A DNA stretch of 43,324 nt. Source: a virus. Of the stretch, positions 42,849 through 43,324 are shown one piece after another. Location: positions 1 to 43,324 of the IMG/VR virus record IMGVR_UViG_3300020202_000038. The stretch is one strand, 5' to 3'. The notes below the pieces were generated by a model, which was not told where the DNA came from, did no database searches, and was given only the letters and a program-made list of their open reading frames with translations. Both the position numbers and the translations under genes were made by a program. The first letter of the stretch is position 1; each line of letters opens with the position of its first letter.

Positions 42849-43324
42849 ATGTCTACAGAAATCAAGGGGAGTAACAACAATATTTATTGGTCTATCGCAG
42901 AGGGTTCGCTACGAACCGCCGTGCCTGAGACGCATCCCGAAGTGGTGGTGCGGCATTGGGAAGCGGGGGGTAAGAAGGGAGTCAAATACGAGCGGGTAGC
43001 CCGTGCGATGGTAGGAAAAATCGCGGGAGTCAACTTCTTCGATGGGGAGAGCGAGGGACGCAAGTTCACGAACCTCAACATCGTGATGGACGCGAACGCT
43101 GAAGGAAGGACGCCGATTATCTCAATCGGCCTCTCCTCACGCTACGCGCAAGACATCCTGAAGAAGCTGCCGAATGTTGATTTTGAGGAGGAGGTGCAGA
43201 TACGCCCGTACTCTTTCAAGCCTGAAGGGGAGGACAAGAACGTGACCGGCGTTGAAATCATGCAGCGCGACGGCACAGGCATGTTTAACAAGAAGGTCAA
43301 CTCGTTCTTCCACAAGAAGGAAGG
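42849..43324 (+). CDS. Probable single-stranded DNA-binding protein, N-terminal part (gene crosses the ends)
   Basis: This is the 5' part; the gene continues at base 3 to the stop at 359 after removing the 127-bp overlap. It begins MSTEIKGSNNNIYWSIAEGS, followed by beta-type strands (KFTNLNIVMD, GRTPIISIGLSSRYAQDI) and a helix. No Shine-Dalgarno is evident before the ATG at 42849; GATAACAC just upstream may be a promoter. The acidic tail is on the other part. See the entry at 1-359 for function and doubt. Confidence 0.6.
   Translation, partial: MSTEIKGSNNNIYWSIAEGSLRTAVPETHPEVVVRHWEAGGKKGVKYERVARAMVGKIAGVNFFDGESEGRKFTNLNIVMDANAEGRTPIISIGLSSRYAQDILKKLPNVDFEEEVQIRPYSFKPEGEDKNVTGVEIMQRDGTGMFNKKVNSFFHKKE
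43198..43324. repeat. Right copy of 127-bp terminal direct repeat
   Basis: Exactly identical to bases 1-127; see the left copy. Confidence 0.95.

Noticed and set aside
1-43324. CRISPR arrays, rRNA and tRNA genes, insertion sequences, transposases
   Set aside because: No repeat-spacer pattern, no rRNA or complete tRNA, and no transposase motif could be found by reading. The only recombinase is the integrase.
1-43324. Reassigned stop codons (TGA or TAG), as in some Patescibacteria or phages
   Set aside because: TGA and TAG end conserved genes at the expected length, so the standard bacterial code applies.

Overview
The window looks like the complete genome of a tailed dsDNA phage. The first 127 bases (1-127) recur exactly as the last 127 (43198-43324), so it is best read as a circular or circularly permuted molecule of 43,197 bp, with one gene (a probable ssDNA-binding protein) running across the ends. 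It carries terminase, portal, scaffold and capsid genes, a lysis cluster, and a P4-type tyrosine integrase with an AlpA-like HTH protein, so it is probably temperate or episomal. There is no recognisable tape measure, tail tube or sheath, and there is a 766-aa transglycosylase/ejection-like protein; a podovirus-like particle is inferred. TGA is used normally as a stop. The host is uncertain. The Ser/Thr/Gly-rich fibre proteins resemble the style of Patescibacteria (Parcubacteria) surface proteins, whereas the RadC-like, DUF932, CHC2-primase, AlpA and P4-integrase genes resemble proteobacterial mobile-element genes.

Layout. (1) An early rightward operon starts at 41.5 kb and runs through the ends to 3.16 kb: small zinc and membrane proteins, a RecB-like nuclease, the SSB, several unknowns, a mini-metallopeptidase and a DEDDy exonuclease. 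(2) A long leftward late block covers 27.3 to 3.0 kb: a proline-rich exported protein, a phage GroEL, three tiny genes, terminases, portal, two small proteins, scaffold, decoration-like protein, major capsid protein, exported virion-like proteins, a large putative tail protein, an adaptor-like protein with an inserted jelly-roll-like segment, a coiled-coil protein, the ejection/transglycosylase protein, fibres, and a lysis cassette with a papain-like peptidase, two lysozyme-fold proteins and small holin-like proteins. (3) A leftward accessory island covers 27.35 to 32.1 kb: DUF932, small genes, a RadC-like JAB protein, a zinc-knuckle protein, a deaminase, a cytosine-5 methyltransferase whose start needs a frame change on an A9 run, and a CHC2 primase fragment; most of its transcripts end in hairpins with a TTCG loop. 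(4) A plasmid-like cassette covers 32.5 to 36.2 kb: a replication-relaxation protein, a TraG/HerA-type ATPase, a membrane protein and a second, degenerate ATPase. It is followed by about 295 nt of densely base-paired noncoding DNA (36181-36474), AlpA and the integrase. (5) A leftward early operon covers 41.23 to 38.1 kb: an RHH protein, a DUF5664 nucleotide hydrolase, small proteins, NinG and a mini-zincin.

Regulation. A recurring extended -10 box (TGnTAGTGT or TGnTAGGTT) precedes at least seven transcription units. In four of them the ATG lies only 6-7 nt beyond the box, implying leaderless mRNAs. Genes within operons are mostly coupled by ATGA overlaps. The most unusual elements are the structured RNA next to the plasmid-like ATPase cassette, the methyltransferase frameshift, the lone GroEL, and the several virion-type proteins with export signals.
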